Assembly (NCBI GenBank): GCA_958295825.1
Contig: OY282375.1
Location: 1,039,489 to 1,103,488, forward strand
Origin: an uncultured Candidatus Entotheonella sp.
GTDB lineage: Bacteria; Tectomicrobia; Entotheonellia; Entotheonellales; Entotheonellaceae
Reading direction: 5' to 3'
DNA: 64,000 nucleotides
Within the stretch, counting starts at the first letter, position 1. Each line of letters starts with the position of its first letter. Of the stretch, positions 26,325-35,700 are shown piece by piece. The translations under genes were made by a program, and so were the position numbers. The notes beneath the pieces were generated by a model, which was not told where the DNA came from, searched no databases, and saw only the letters and a program-made list of their open reading frames with translations.

Positions 26325-26960
26325 TCAGCACCCCGGCAATGCCAAGGCCGTGCACAATTGTCGGGCAGCCGCGCACGGATCGGACGCCGCCAGAACGGCG
26401 CGGACCATGGCGACGCCGTGCGCGCCGGTTTGCCGCACCTGCGGTAGACTGGCGGGCGTGATGCCGCCGATACCCAGCACGGGTATCGGAATCTCGCGTA
26501 CCACTGCGGCCAGTTGCGGCAGGCCTTGCGGCGGGCCGTAGGCGAGTTTGGAGGGGGTTGCGAAGATGGGGCCGAACACCACAAAGTCGGCGCCATCTTC
26601 CGCGGCTTGGCGCGCCGCGTCGAGACTGTGGGTGGAAACGCCGAGGAGCTTGTCGGATCCCAGCACATGACGGGCGGATCGGGTGGGCAGGGAATGGCCG
26701 GCAAGGTGAACGCCGGCAGCGTCCAGAGCCAGGGCGACATCGAGGCGGTCGTTGATCAGCAGCGGCACCCGGTGGGGACTCAATACTTCTAGTAGGCGTG
26801 CGCCCAGGTCGTAGAGTTCGCGGGCGCTGAGGTCTTTCTCCCGTAACTGCACGGCCAAGCTCGCGGCCGCTCGCTCCGTTCGCTGTAGCCCGCCGCGCGC
26901 CGCGGCGGCGATCACCTCCGTCAGCGGACGCCCGGCGGTTTGCTGCCGATCGGTCACCAC
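26325..26960 (-). CDS. thiE: Thiamine-phosphate synthase ThiE (start uncertain)
   Basis: About 211 residues. LYVVTDRQ opens the TIM barrel, then AVQLREKDLSARELYDLGARL, LLINDRLDVALALDAAGVHL, LLGVSTHSLDAARQAAEDGADFVVFGPIFATPSK and VLGIGGITPASL give the full ThiE pattern. ThiE joins the pyrimidine and thiazole halves of thiamine. There is no ATG in this frame near the natural start. The coordinate given is the GTG within LYVV, which would cut into the first strand; a CTG at 27008 is the alternative. A strong ribosome site followed by ATG at about 26984 is in another frame and gives only a nine-codon peptide. An inverted repeat (GACGGACG...CGTCCGTC) at about 26305-26327 overlaps the stop and may terminate the operon. 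Confidence 0.8.
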   Translation of the reverse strand: MVTDRQQTAGRPLTEVIAAAARGGLQRTERAAASLAVQLREKDLSARELYDLGARLLEVLSPHRVPLLINDRLDVALALDAAGVHLAGHSLPTRSARHVLGSDKLLGVSTHSLDAARQAAEDGADFVVFGPIFATPSKLAYGPPQGLPQLAAVVREIPIPVLGIGGITPASLPQVRQTGAHGVAMVRAVLAASDPCAAARQLCTALALPGC

Positions 26961-26984
26961 GTAGAGGCGAAAGCCGCAATCATT

Positions 26985-27012
26985 CCCCCTCCCTCTGGGA
27001 GGGATCAGGGGA
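26985..27012. repeat. REP-like palindrome between thiG and thiE
   Basis: CCCCCTCCCTCTGGGAGGG, followed by ATCAGGGGAG, forms a hairpin in the 60 bases between thiG and thiE. It resembles the elements at 22383-22497 and 62213-62283. It sits exactly where the thiE start codon should be, so insertion of this element may explain the missing start. Confidence 0.5.
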
Positions 27013-27024
27013 GAGCGTGGCGTT

Positions 27025-27804
27025 TTAGGTGCCAATGATGCCCTCCAGAGGACTGCTGGCGGTGGCGTAGAGCTTGCGCTCGATGCGTCCGGCCTTGTAC
27101 GCCAGACGGCCGGCATCCACGGCCATACGCATGGCGTTCGCCATGGCCAGTGGGTCCTTGGCGCCGGCGATGCCGGTATTCATCAACACGCCGTCGACGC
27201 CGAGTTCCATGGCCACAGTGGCGTCGGAGGCCGTGCCGACGCCCGCGTCGACGATCACCGGCACCTGCACCGCCTCCATGATCAGCCGGATGGTGTAGGG
27301 GTTGCAAATGCCTAGGCCGGAGCCGATCGGCGCGCCGAGCGGCATGACGACCGCGGCGCCGGCGTCCTCAAGCTTCTTGGCCATCACCGGGTCGTCGTTG
27401 GTGTATGGCATGACGATGAAACCCTCCTTGGCCAGCACGCGCGTAGCTTCCAGCAAATCCACCACGTCTGGAAAGAGGGTCTTCTGGTCGCCGATCACTT
27501 CCAGCTTGATAAAGTCCGACAACCCCGCCTCACGCGTCAGCCGGGCGGTGAGAATGGCGGACTCGGCGTCGTAGCACCCGGCGGTGTTGGGCAAAATGGT
27601 GAAGCGGTCTCGGTCGATGTGATCCAGCAGCGTTTCCTTGCTGTCGGGGAGTTCCATGCGCCGCAGCGCCACGGTCACCATGTCCGCCCCGGAAGCCTCA
27701 TGGCACTTCTGCATCAGTTCCATGGTGGCATATTTGCCGGTGCCGACGATGAGCCGCGAACCGAACGTTTTGCCGCCTATTTCCAGTAAATCGTCCTGTT
27801 GCAT
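27025..27804 (-). CDS. thiG: Thiazole synthase ThiG
   Basis: 259 residues, normal length. [17 protein letters not shown] and VTVALRR are the N-terminal motifs. IKLEVIGD holds the Lys that forms the Schiff base with deoxyxylulose phosphate; [16 protein letters not shown] and [12 protein letters not shown] bind the phosphate. ThiG builds the thiazole phosphate using sulfur carried by ThiS. It sits between thiS and thiE, all transcribed leftward after the TPP riboswitch. Confidence 0.95.
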   Translation of the reverse strand: MQQDDLLEIGGKTFGSRLIVGTGKYATMELMQKCHEASGADMVTVALRRMELPDSKETLLDHIDRDRFTILPNTAGCYDAESAILTARLTREAGLSDFIKLEVIGDQKTLFPDVVDLLEATRVLAKEGFIVMPYTNDDPVMAKKLEDAGAAVVMPLGAPIGSGLGICNPYTIRLIMEAVQVPVIVDAGVGTASDATVAMELGVDGVLMNTGIAGAKDPLAMANAMRMAVDAGRLAYKAGRIERKLYATASSPLEGIIGT

Positions 27805-27816
27805 AGTCCCTGTCTC

Positions 27817-28026
27817 CTATCCGCCGCCGACAGCCTGCACGATCTCGACACGGTCGCCCGCCTGCAAGACGGTGTCCGCATGGGCCTGTCGCGGCACGAC
27901 CGTCATGTTCACGGCCACGGCGATTCCTTGCCGCTCGGCCACGCCGAGAGATTCGAGCAAACTGCGCACGGTACTTGCCTCTGGAATGGTGCGCTTGTCG
28001 CCGTTTACGAGTATGTCGATCATCAT
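27817..28026 (-). CDS. thiS: Sulfur-carrier protein ThiS
   Basis: 69 residues from the ATG at 28026 (28023 also possible). Beta-grasp protein: MIDILVNGDKRTIPEASTV, then VAVNMTVVPRQ and GDRVEIVQAVGGG. The Gly-Gly at the C-terminal end is needed for thiocarboxylate formation, although here the chain ends in three Gly. Twelve bases separate it from thiG. It is the first gene after the riboswitch terminator. Confidence 0.93.
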   Translation of the reverse strand: MMIDILVNGDKRTIPEASTVRSLLESLGVAERQGIAVAVNMTVVPRQAHADTVLQAGDRVEIVQAVGGG

Positions 28027-28043
28027 GCTTGGCCTGTACAAAC

Positions 28044-28073
28044 AAAAAAAGCCGCCACGCCAGGGCGTGCGGC
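28044..28073 (-). terminator. Intrinsic terminator of the TPP riboswitch
   Basis: On the minus strand GCCGCACGCC...GGCGTGGCGGC forms a GC-rich hairpin followed by seven T. It lies between the riboswitch aptamer and thiS, so it is likely the expression platform: TPP binding would favour termination before thiS. Confidence 0.85.
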
Positions 28074-28137
28074 TTCAGCTTCCGTAAAGGGTCCATTCTC
28101 GGCGCATCCGGCCTGGGGGCCGTCGATACGTGAATGG

Positions 28138-28232
28138 CGCTTCCCTACGCTGGCATTATCCAGGTCAGGTTCTGAGGGTTGCTACCAGAGACACGAACCG
28201 TTCCGGTAGCTCTCAGCGTCTCACACCCCTAG
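28138..28232 (-). promoter_or_regulatory. TPP riboswitch (THI element)
   Basis: On the minus strand the aptamer starts with TAGGGGTGTGAGA, has GCTGAGAG, then ACCCTCAGAACCTGACC and TGGATAATGCCAGCGTAGGGAAG in two parts. These are the invariant P2/P4 core blocks of the TPP riboswitch. It lies about 110 bases upstream of thiS, in the same orientation as thiSGE, with an intrinsic terminator in between. Confidence 0.96.
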
Positions 28233-28289
28233 CGAATGGCCATGACCTTAACAGAGTCAATCGGTCATTGCAAGGCTCGGCATATCTTG

Positions 28290-28600
28290 GTAGTGGCTCG
28301 TTTTGAAATTCTCAGTCTCGCTTTTTGCAGGTCGCCGGCCGATTGGGTTTCGGCGTGGCGGCTTCCACCACGTCCACAATATCTTCGATCTCCCACAGAC
28401 GGCGCGTGACACCAGCTTTCCATTCTTGTGAATACGGCAGATGTTGTCGTACATGAAGTGCAGGGCGACAGAGGGCGCCAAGTATTCCAGGCGTTTGCTG
28501 AAAGCGTTGGTCAGCCTGGGTGAATCGCCGCATGCTCATCCGCATCGTGAGATAGGTAATCACGACATGTGCAAGGCGATCTGCTTGCAACGTCGGGGTA
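28290..28600 (-). pseudogene. C-terminal remnant of an IS1-like transposase
   Basis: The minus strand reads LTMRMSMRRFTQADQRF in one frame, then VALHFMYDNICRIHK in a second, and VTRRLWEIEDIVDVVEA in the first again. Together they match the C-terminus of a widespread short transposase (normally HYNFCRIHKTLR...ITDHVWEIEDLV). At least two frameshifts are required. No N-terminus or inverted repeats were found. Confidence 0.7.
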
Positions 28601-28845
28601 CTCAACGCCTTACGGCATCTGATAGGTAATCACCCGCCATTCTCTAAACAGCTGTTTTTCCATATTTCTTCTGCTTGAAGTTGACTATTCATCATTCCCC
28701 TGAGTCGCCTTTCGCGCGGGTTCGTGTTAGCATTCCCCGTAAACTAGGGCTGCCTAGTTGCAGATGGTGCTGATCGCGCGAGCAGCAGCCGCCACGGCGT
28801 CCACCCCTACGCGCGCAGCGCCTGTGGTGTGGCGGCGCCGCAGGC

Positions 28846-29632
28846 TCACCCCTCCCCCGCAGTCCTGCGATACACACGTTGGCCTATCCTTTGTTCCAGC
28901 ACGTATGCGTCCCTTGACTGAAACGCAGTGGTCCCGCTCCAGGTGTGCGCGTCGCGCTCGAAGGCGACGAACAGGGGACTATCCTCGCCCTCGATCTCGA
29001 ACCGGGCGAGGTAGCGACGGCGCAGGCTCACCTTGCGCTCCTTGCCCGCCCTGCCCCATACGAGCCATATCTCGTCAGGCTCCTGGATGGCCCGCGCCAG
29101 CAGGCGCACGTGACGCTCCCGCCCGCCCTTCATCACCTTGTATTGCCCCCCGGCGCTGCGGAATAGTGCCTCGGATATCTCCACGCGCCCGCCCGCCACG
29201 TCAGTAAACAGTAATGACTTGCTCCGTCTGGCGCCGAACGCTTCCAGAAACGCATTGACGTAGTCGGCCTCATCCTGTCCTGCGGCCATCAGCGCGTCGG
29301 GCCGCTGGCCTGGGCGCGGGCAACGTGTCCGTAGCGCGGGGCTGGTCCGGGAATGGCCGGAACAGGCGCGCGCCTGCCTCTGTGGGCGTGAGGGCCTCTC
29401 TCAGGGCAGCGCGTCCGGGCGTGTAATCAAACCCCGGGTCGATGCCCCTCGCCGGTGCGCTTGTCCATCCACCCATATTCAGGTGCAGCGGGCGTGGGTT
29501 TGTGGAGCTAGCGGTGGCCCATTCGACGATCAGCTTGTCGCGCTCGGCCAGCACGTTATGGCGTACTTGGCTGATTCCCAAGCCGTGTTGGTGACGTGCG
29601 AATGGTCTCGTTCCAAGACGCCCGGTTGGCAC
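28846..29632 (-). pseudogene. Remnant of phage Mu F-like head protein with PBECR2-type C-terminus
   Basis: One frame (29632-29270) reads QVRHNVLAERDKLIVEW and GIDPGFDYTPGRAA, typical of the C-terminal region of Mu gpF/SPP1 gp7 minor head proteins. A second frame (29289-28846) continues DYVNAFLEAFGA, KSLLFTDVAGGRVEISEALF, GRERHVRLLARAIQEPDEIW, RYLARFE, FVAFERDAHTWSGTTAF and LEQRIGQRVYRR. This is the pattern of the PBECR2 (barnase/RelE-like) nuclease domain that often ends such proteins. The N-terminus is missing and a frameshift separates the halves. No other phage gene is nearby, so this is a decayed prophage fragment. Confidence 0.7.
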
Positions 29633-29754
29633 TGCCCGAACCTGCGCCTGACCCTGGCAACACAGAGAGCGCCTGTCGTATCAATGCGCTATATTGATGA
29701 TTCAATCATGGTATTGGCATGACTCGAACGATTTGACAGGGGGAGTCTTTACAA

Positions 29755-30966
29755 ATGTTGTACCGCCACTTGACGGAAGCGTTGCGAGCCGCCGCTGCGG
29801 TCAATCCCGTCGTGACGCTTACCGGTCCCCGGCAGTCGGGAAAAACGACGCTGGTCCGGGCCCTCTTCACCGAGCACGGCTATCTCTCGCTGGAAGCGCC
29901 GGATCTGCGCGCGCGGGCGATCGAGGATCCACGGGGCTTCCTGCGACAGGGAGACCGGCTGATTCTCGACGAGATCCAGCGGGTTCCCGAGTTGCTCTCC
30001 TACATCCAGATTTTCGTCGATGAACACAACTGCCCCGGACGCTTCATCCTGACCGGCTCGCAGAACCTTCTGCTGATGGAGTCGGTGTCCCAGACTCTCG
30101 CCGGTCGCACGGCACTTCTCCGGCTGTATCCGTTATCGCTGCCGGAGTTGCGTGAAAGCCCGCCAATCGATCCGCTCACCTTCGATCGTCCCGGCGAAAA
30201 ATCGGCCGGGCCGATAAGCGGGAACCGTCCACTGCCCGGTGGCCTTTGGGAAACGCTCCTCGACGGCTTCTATCCGCCGGTCCACGATCGTGGCGTACCG
30301 GCCGGGGAATGGCTTGGCGACTACTTTCGCACCTATGTCGAACGGGATCTCCGCGAAGTCATGCAGGTATCCGATCTGCGGAGCTTCGAACGGTTCGTAC
30401 GGCTTGCCGCGGCGCACACGGCCCAGGAACTCAACCTCTCCGCACTCGCGGGTGACGTGGGGATTACCCAGCAGACCGCAAAACGTTGGCTCACGGCGCT
30501 CGAAATCAGCTTTCTGGCCCTGACCCTCCCGCCCCATCCCGCCACCTACCGCAAGCGTCTTCGCCGGCGCCCGCGCCTGCACTTCCTGGATACCGGACTG
30601 ATCTGCTACCTGCTCGACATTCGAGACGCCGGAACGTTGCAGCGCCACCCGCTGCGCGGCGCTATCTTCGAGTCGTTCGTCGTCTCGGAACTGGTCAAAA
30701 GCTTTGCCGGGCAGCGGCGCGACCCGCCCTTGTACCACTGGCGAGACACGAGCGGGCACGAGATCGACATCCTGATCGACACGGGTGAGCGGATCATCCC
30801 GGTGGAAGTCAAGTCCGGCCAGACCGTCGCCGCCGACGCCGTCAACACCCTCGCCTGGTGGACGGCAATTCCCTCCAATCCGAACCAAGGCGGAGTTCTG
30901 GTTCACGGCGGGACCGAGAGTTTCAATTTCAAGGGCTTCCAGGTTCTGCCGTGGTTTCTGCGTTGA
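29755..30966 (+). CDS. AAA ATPase with DUF4143 domain
   Basis: 403 residues. P-loop GPRQSGKTTL at about residue 25, Walker B-like DRLILDEIQRVPEL, sensor RFILTGSQNLLLM, and a C-terminal DUF4143 domain with HFLDTGLICYLLDI, FESFVVSELVKSF and the nuclease-like HEIDILIDTGERIIPVEVKSG. The last resembles the PD-(D/E)XK core (E...D...E-V-K). Such proteins are common mobile or defence-linked cargo of unknown role. It lies between phage remains and the CRISPR locus and ends 26 bases before the 3' end of csb2, with which it converges. Confidence 0.88.
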   Translation: MLYRHLTEALRAAAAVNPVVTLTGPRQSGKTTLVRALFTEHGYLSLEAPDLRARAIEDPRGFLRQGDRLILDEIQRVPELLSYIQIFVDEHNCPGRFILTGSQNLLLMESVSQTLAGRTALLRLYPLSLPELRESPPIDPLTFDRPGEKSAGPISGNRPLPGGLWETLLDGFYPPVHDRGVPAGEWLGDYFRTYVERDLREVMQVSDLRSFERFVRLAAAHTAQELNLSALAGDVGITQQTAKRWLTALEISFLALTLPPHPATYRKRLRRRPRLHFLDTGLICYLLDIRDAGTLQRHPLRGAIFESFVVSELVKSFAGQRRDPPLYHWRDTSGHEIDILIDTGERIIPVEVKSGQTVAADAVNTLAWWTAIPSNPNQGGVLVHGGTESFNFKGFQVLPWFLR

Positions 30967-30991
30967 ACACAACCGTTTCCTCCCGGCTCCG

Positions 30992-32626
30992 TTATATTCG
31001 CTCGACAGCAGTAAAAAGCCCGAGTCCGAAATGACTTCCGTACCCGAGGGCGACAGGGCCTTCGACCGGCCTCGGAAATACGATTTGCAGGAAAGCGCCG
31101 GACGTGTCGTGCTGCTCCTCGTGACCGCGCGAACGGAAGCGATGAAAGTGGATCGCGCGGCGAAGGGAGCCACCCGTTGCGACTTCTTGCAGAGCAGTGA
31201 CGGCGACCTCGGGGCTGTTGAATCCGAAATGCCTGTCCAGTCCGCGATTCTTGACGAGGCGGCGCACCTCGCCAGGATAGCCCGCAGCCTTCAGATGTCC
31301 CGCCGCCATGAATGGCGTCACGCTCCGCCACACCGCCGACGTGCCAAGAATACGTGCGCTCTCGGCAAAGTCGGCGGGCCTACCGAAGCCTTCGAGCGCG
31401 AGCCGCCACTCCGGCGTACTCGCGTCACTGGCGGCGATGGCCTCCACACGTTGTTTCGGCGCAACCCAAAGGCGCGTAATGCGGTCGAGTCTGGCGCAGA
31501 TGTTGTCGTCCATGCCGTCCGCGACGAATACGGAGACGTGGTCGATCAAGCCGTCCGAATCCGCGTCCTCCGGCAACCAGAAAGCATGGGCATGCGAAGG
31601 ATGCTTGAGCGGTGTGCCGTCCGGGCCGCGACCTGAAATCTGCCACGGGGCTTTCGGGAACTTGCGGCCTGTCGCCTCGTCGTGTCGCCAGCCGAACTGC
31701 GAAAGCGCGGCAAGACGCATCAGTTCTCCGATCCGGATCGTGTCTTCGACGCGGGGACGAGGACGGCCGGCGAGGACAAAGCGGGCAACCGTCGGCAGAT
31801 TCTGCGATGGCGCCCGACCCGCGTCGGCGGTAAAAGACCGGCGGGGTACGACACCAGGGGCGACATCCGGCTCGCGGGCCGCGGGTGGGCGAGGCCAACC
31901 TCGATCCTGATAATCCGCCGTGTCGAGCATGAGCGCATCGACGAAGCGGGCGGGCAACGTGTCCATCCTGCTTCCTTTGCTTCGGAAGACCTTGGCGACC
32001 TCGGTCTCGATCTTTTTCGGGGTGGGTGGTCGTCTTGACGCCGCACAAATTCGTTCTTTCGCGTCAGCAATCAAGCGCGCGCTCTGGCGGCATATCTTGA
32101 GGGCGAAACGGGTGCGAGGAGGCGTATCGGATCGCCGGAGAACCCCGCTTTCGAAGGGACCGCAATTCGCCTTCCCGTTCCATTCGGACAGAGCCTCGCA
32201 TTCCGTCCAGCTCTCGGCGCGGCCAAGATAGCCGATCCCGGCCGCGAGGTCGACAGCCAATGCGAAGCGTTCCGCGTCCAATGCCGCCTCCGGCCAAGCC
32301 GCGACGATCTCCGATCGCCTCGGTAGCCGGACGAACGCATCGAACGCCAGGGTAGTCTTTTCGCGGCCTTTCTCGATGCTGCCGACCGGCATGTAATGGC
32401 GGGTATGTGCATGGATCGCGCCCTTCGGCAAACGGTATACGGGCGGCGTTGCGGCAAGCGCAGCGATGAGGCGCGCGAGGGATTCTTCGGTCCAGTGGTC
32501 GCGGTAACCCTTGCGCCAGTACGTTGCGATGAGGGCGCGAAGAAGGCGCCACGGTTCCGGCGGCCAGGCAACGTCGGCTTCGTTGACGTTCCGTCCCCAC
32601 GGCTAGGTGACGGCGAGAACGCGCAT
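30992..32626 (-). pseudogene. csb2: Type I-G CRISPR protein Csb2 (Cas5-Cas6 fusion), 5' end disrupted
   Basis: The reading frame recovers most of a Csb2: EADVAWPPEPWRLLRALIA, TPPVYRLPKG, AHTRHYMP, then the Cas5-like body. Near the end are the Cas6-like Gly loop and LGYGSHFGLGLF. The frame starts at an ATG (32626-32624) as MRVLAVT but codon 8 is TAG (32605-32603), after which about ten residues normally found before the conserved N-E-x-x-x-x-W-P-P block appear deleted. From codon 9 to the stop at 30992 the frame is open, over 530 codons. The first usable start after the TAG is a TTG at 32431, which would lose about 57 residues. Csb2 processes crRNA in type I-G systems, but csb1, cas8 and cas3 are absent here. 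Confidence 0.8.
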
Positions 32627-32752
32627 CTCTCCAAAGTGGCCGCTTGATCGCATGGCCTCGATCAGTCCCGGTAGCTCCGTTTCGAGGGCTGCCAGCGGCG
32701 GGAGATCGAACGCTTCGGGACGTGTGACCGTGAGGCGCTCCAGTTTCGTGGC
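32627..32752 (-). pseudogene. Possible 3' remnant of an upstream cas gene (csb1?)
   Basis: In the same frame as csb2, between an in-frame TAA (32755-32753) and the csb2 ATG, 42 codons read like a protein end: KLERLTVTRPEAFDLPPL and ALETELPGLIEAMRSSGHF. In type I-G loci csb1 (cas7) normally lies directly upstream of csb2, so this may be the tail of a deleted csb1. I cannot confirm the match. The CRISPR array ends only 8 bases from the TAA. Confidence 0.3.
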
Positions 32753-32762
32753 TTAGGTTGTG

Positions 32763-35700
32763 GCTTCAATGAGGCCGCGGCGTAACGCCGCGGAGTACGC
32801 AGCGCCCCAAGAACAAGAGAATCCAGCCCAAAGCCGGCTTCAATGAGGCCGCGGCGTAATGCCGCGGAGTACACGGGCAGCACAACGCCGTTCAGCACCC
32901 GGAACGAGTTGCTTCAATGAGGCCGCGGCGTAATGCCGCGGAGTACCCGACACGGCCGCCGCCTGGATCCCCCGCAAGCCGACCTGCTTCAATGAGGCCG
33001 CGGCGTAATGCCGCGGAGTACGGGAGCAGCACGTCGCGCCGTACCGGGGAAACTGGCCGCTTCAATGAGGCCGCGGCGTAATGCCGCGGAGTACACGTTG
33101 TGGACACCTCCGTCCACGACGAAGATCCGGTGCTTCAATGAGGCCGCGGCGTAATGCCGCGGAGTACTGCCTGGCAGCGGTCGCGGAAAAGGCTACTTCG
33201 TATAGCTTCAATGAGGCCGCGGCGTAATGCCGCGGAGTACGGAACGAATACCCGGACAGTGCCGGGTTCGTGCCCTTGCTTCAATGAGGCCGCGGCGTAA
33301 TGCCGCGGAGTACTCGTGGAATGCGGCCAAGTCCATCCGCGCGTAGCCGCCGCTTCAATGAGGCCGCGGCGTAATGCCGCGGAGTACGCAAGAAGCGCGA
33401 GGACCAGCCCAATTGCGACCTGTGGCTTCAATGAGGCCGCGGCGTAATGCCGCGGAGTACGAAGCGGGAAGACAACCCCAGTTGCTCCATGTGCGACGCT
33501 TCAATGAGGCCGCGGCGTAATGCCGCGGAGTACTCGAGATGGCGGGGAAGTTGTCAGCCAGGTCGACTGGGCTTCAATGAGGCCGCGGCGTAATGCCGCG
33601 GAGTACCCGGCCAATCATGAATACCGAAGAAGCTGCTGGAAGGCTTCAATGAGGCCGCGGCGTAATGCCGCGGAGTACGGACTGGGGCACGAGGAGAAAG
33701 AAGATGCGCCAGAATGCTTCAATGAGGCCGCGGCGTAATGCCGCGGAGTACAGCCATGGAGGTTTGGGATCGCGAGTGGACGTTGTCCGAGCTTCAATGA
33801 GGCCGCGGCGTAATGCCGCGGAGTACCGGCACGTGCGCGGCCACAGCGGCGACCCTGGCAACGGCTTCAATGAGGCCGCGGCGTAATGCCGCGGAGTACC
33901 CAGAGCACCACGACGCAGACCCAGGCCACCACGCTGGCTTCAATGAGGCCGCGGCGTAATGCCGCGGAGTACCAGGTGTTTTTCATCTCAAGACGAAGCC
34001 CTGGAGGAGTTGGCTTCAATGAGGCCGCGGCGTAATGCCGCGGAGTACGTTCTCCGACGATTCGTCGGCGGACTCCGGCTGGTCCGCTTCAATGAGGCCG
34101 CGGCGTAATGCCGCGGAGTACTTGTGAGGACTGCGCCGACGGGTGTGCTCCTCAAGAGGCGCTTCAATGAGGCCGCGGTGTAATGCCGCGGAGTACGGCA
34201 CAACCTGTACGAGCACGGGCGCTGGATAGACTAGCTTCAATGAGGCCGCGGCGTAATGCCGCGGAGTACTTCGTTTGACCTTTAAGCGCGAACAACGAGA
34301 CGCGCTGCTTCAATGAGGCCGCGGCGTAATGCCGCGGAGTACGAGGGACGTTGTTTTCGGCTTTTCCTTTGAGGGTAATGCTTCAATGAGGCCGCGGCGT
34401 AATGCCGCGGAGTACACGCCGACCTCGTCAACGTCGTCGGCATCCGCTACGAGCTTCAATGAGGCCGCGGCGTAATGCCGCGGAGTACTCGCGAGGATCC
34501 GTTTCACGAGTCCGCCTCCTTCCTTTTGCTTCAATGAGGCCGCGGCGTAATGCCGCGGAGTACGCCCATTGGAGCGAGCACCAAATCTCCCACCCGATCG
34601 CTTCAATGAGGCCGCGGCGTAATGCCGCGGAGTACGGTTTTGGGTATTTGGATGAGGGGGCTCTCCGGATGAGCTTCAATGAGGCCGCGGCGTAATGCCG
34701 CGGAGTACGTCGAGATGTTGCGCAACAACGACGCCGTAGTCGTCGAGCTTCAATGAGGCCGCGGCGTAATGCCGCGGAGTACTGGGCGATCAAGAGCAGC
34801 CTAGCCCCGACACCGCTTCCGCTTCAATGAGGCCGCGGCGTAATGCCGCGGAGTACGAAAACGCAGCGCGTTGCGATTTAGGTCCAGTCGAGGCTTCAAT
34901 GAGGCCGCGGCGTAATGCCGCGGAGTACGCAACGGGCAAGGTTTACCCGACATACGGGCGAACCGCTGCTCTGCTTCAATGAGGCCGCGGCGTAATGCCG
35001 CGGAGTACTCAGGGCTTCGGTCCTCCGGTTTTTGAGCTGTTCTTGGGCTTCAATGAGGCCGCGGCGTAATGCCGCGGAGTACAACGTCTCGGAGCAGCGG
35101 GTTTCCTTCGTGCACATGGCTTCAATGAGGCCGCGGCGTAATGCCGCGGAGTACTCAGACCGAGGATGCTGTTTCGGCTATTTCTGGTATGGCTTCAATG
35201 AGGCCGCGGCGTAATGCCGCGGAGTACTGAAATGGCAAGCAAGAGTCGTGAGTGGAAGGGCAGGCTTCAATGAGGCCGCGGCGTAATGCCGCGGAGTACG
35301 TTCCTGGGCAAAGCGTCAACCTGAAGGCCCGTCAATCGAGGCTTCAATGAGGCCGCGGCGTAATGCCGCGGAGTACGCCACCCGTAATGAGTTGGTCACG
35401 ATGTTCAAGAGGCTTCAATGAGGCCGCGGCGTAATGCCGCGGAGTACCAGCCAAGGCTCGAACCAGCCCGCCAGCCAAATAAGGCTTCAATGAGGCCGCG
35501 GCGTAATGCCGCGGAGTACTCGGGGCCGGAGGAGAGAATCGGTCATGGACACCATCTGCTTCAATGAGGCCGCGGCGTAATGCCGCGGAGTACGTGCGGC
35601 TCGCCGCGGTCGGCACGGCGCAGGCTGCGGGCTTCAATGAGGCCGCGGCGTAATGCCGCGGAGTACGGGCGATGCGGGAAAAACGCTACGAGCGCTACGA

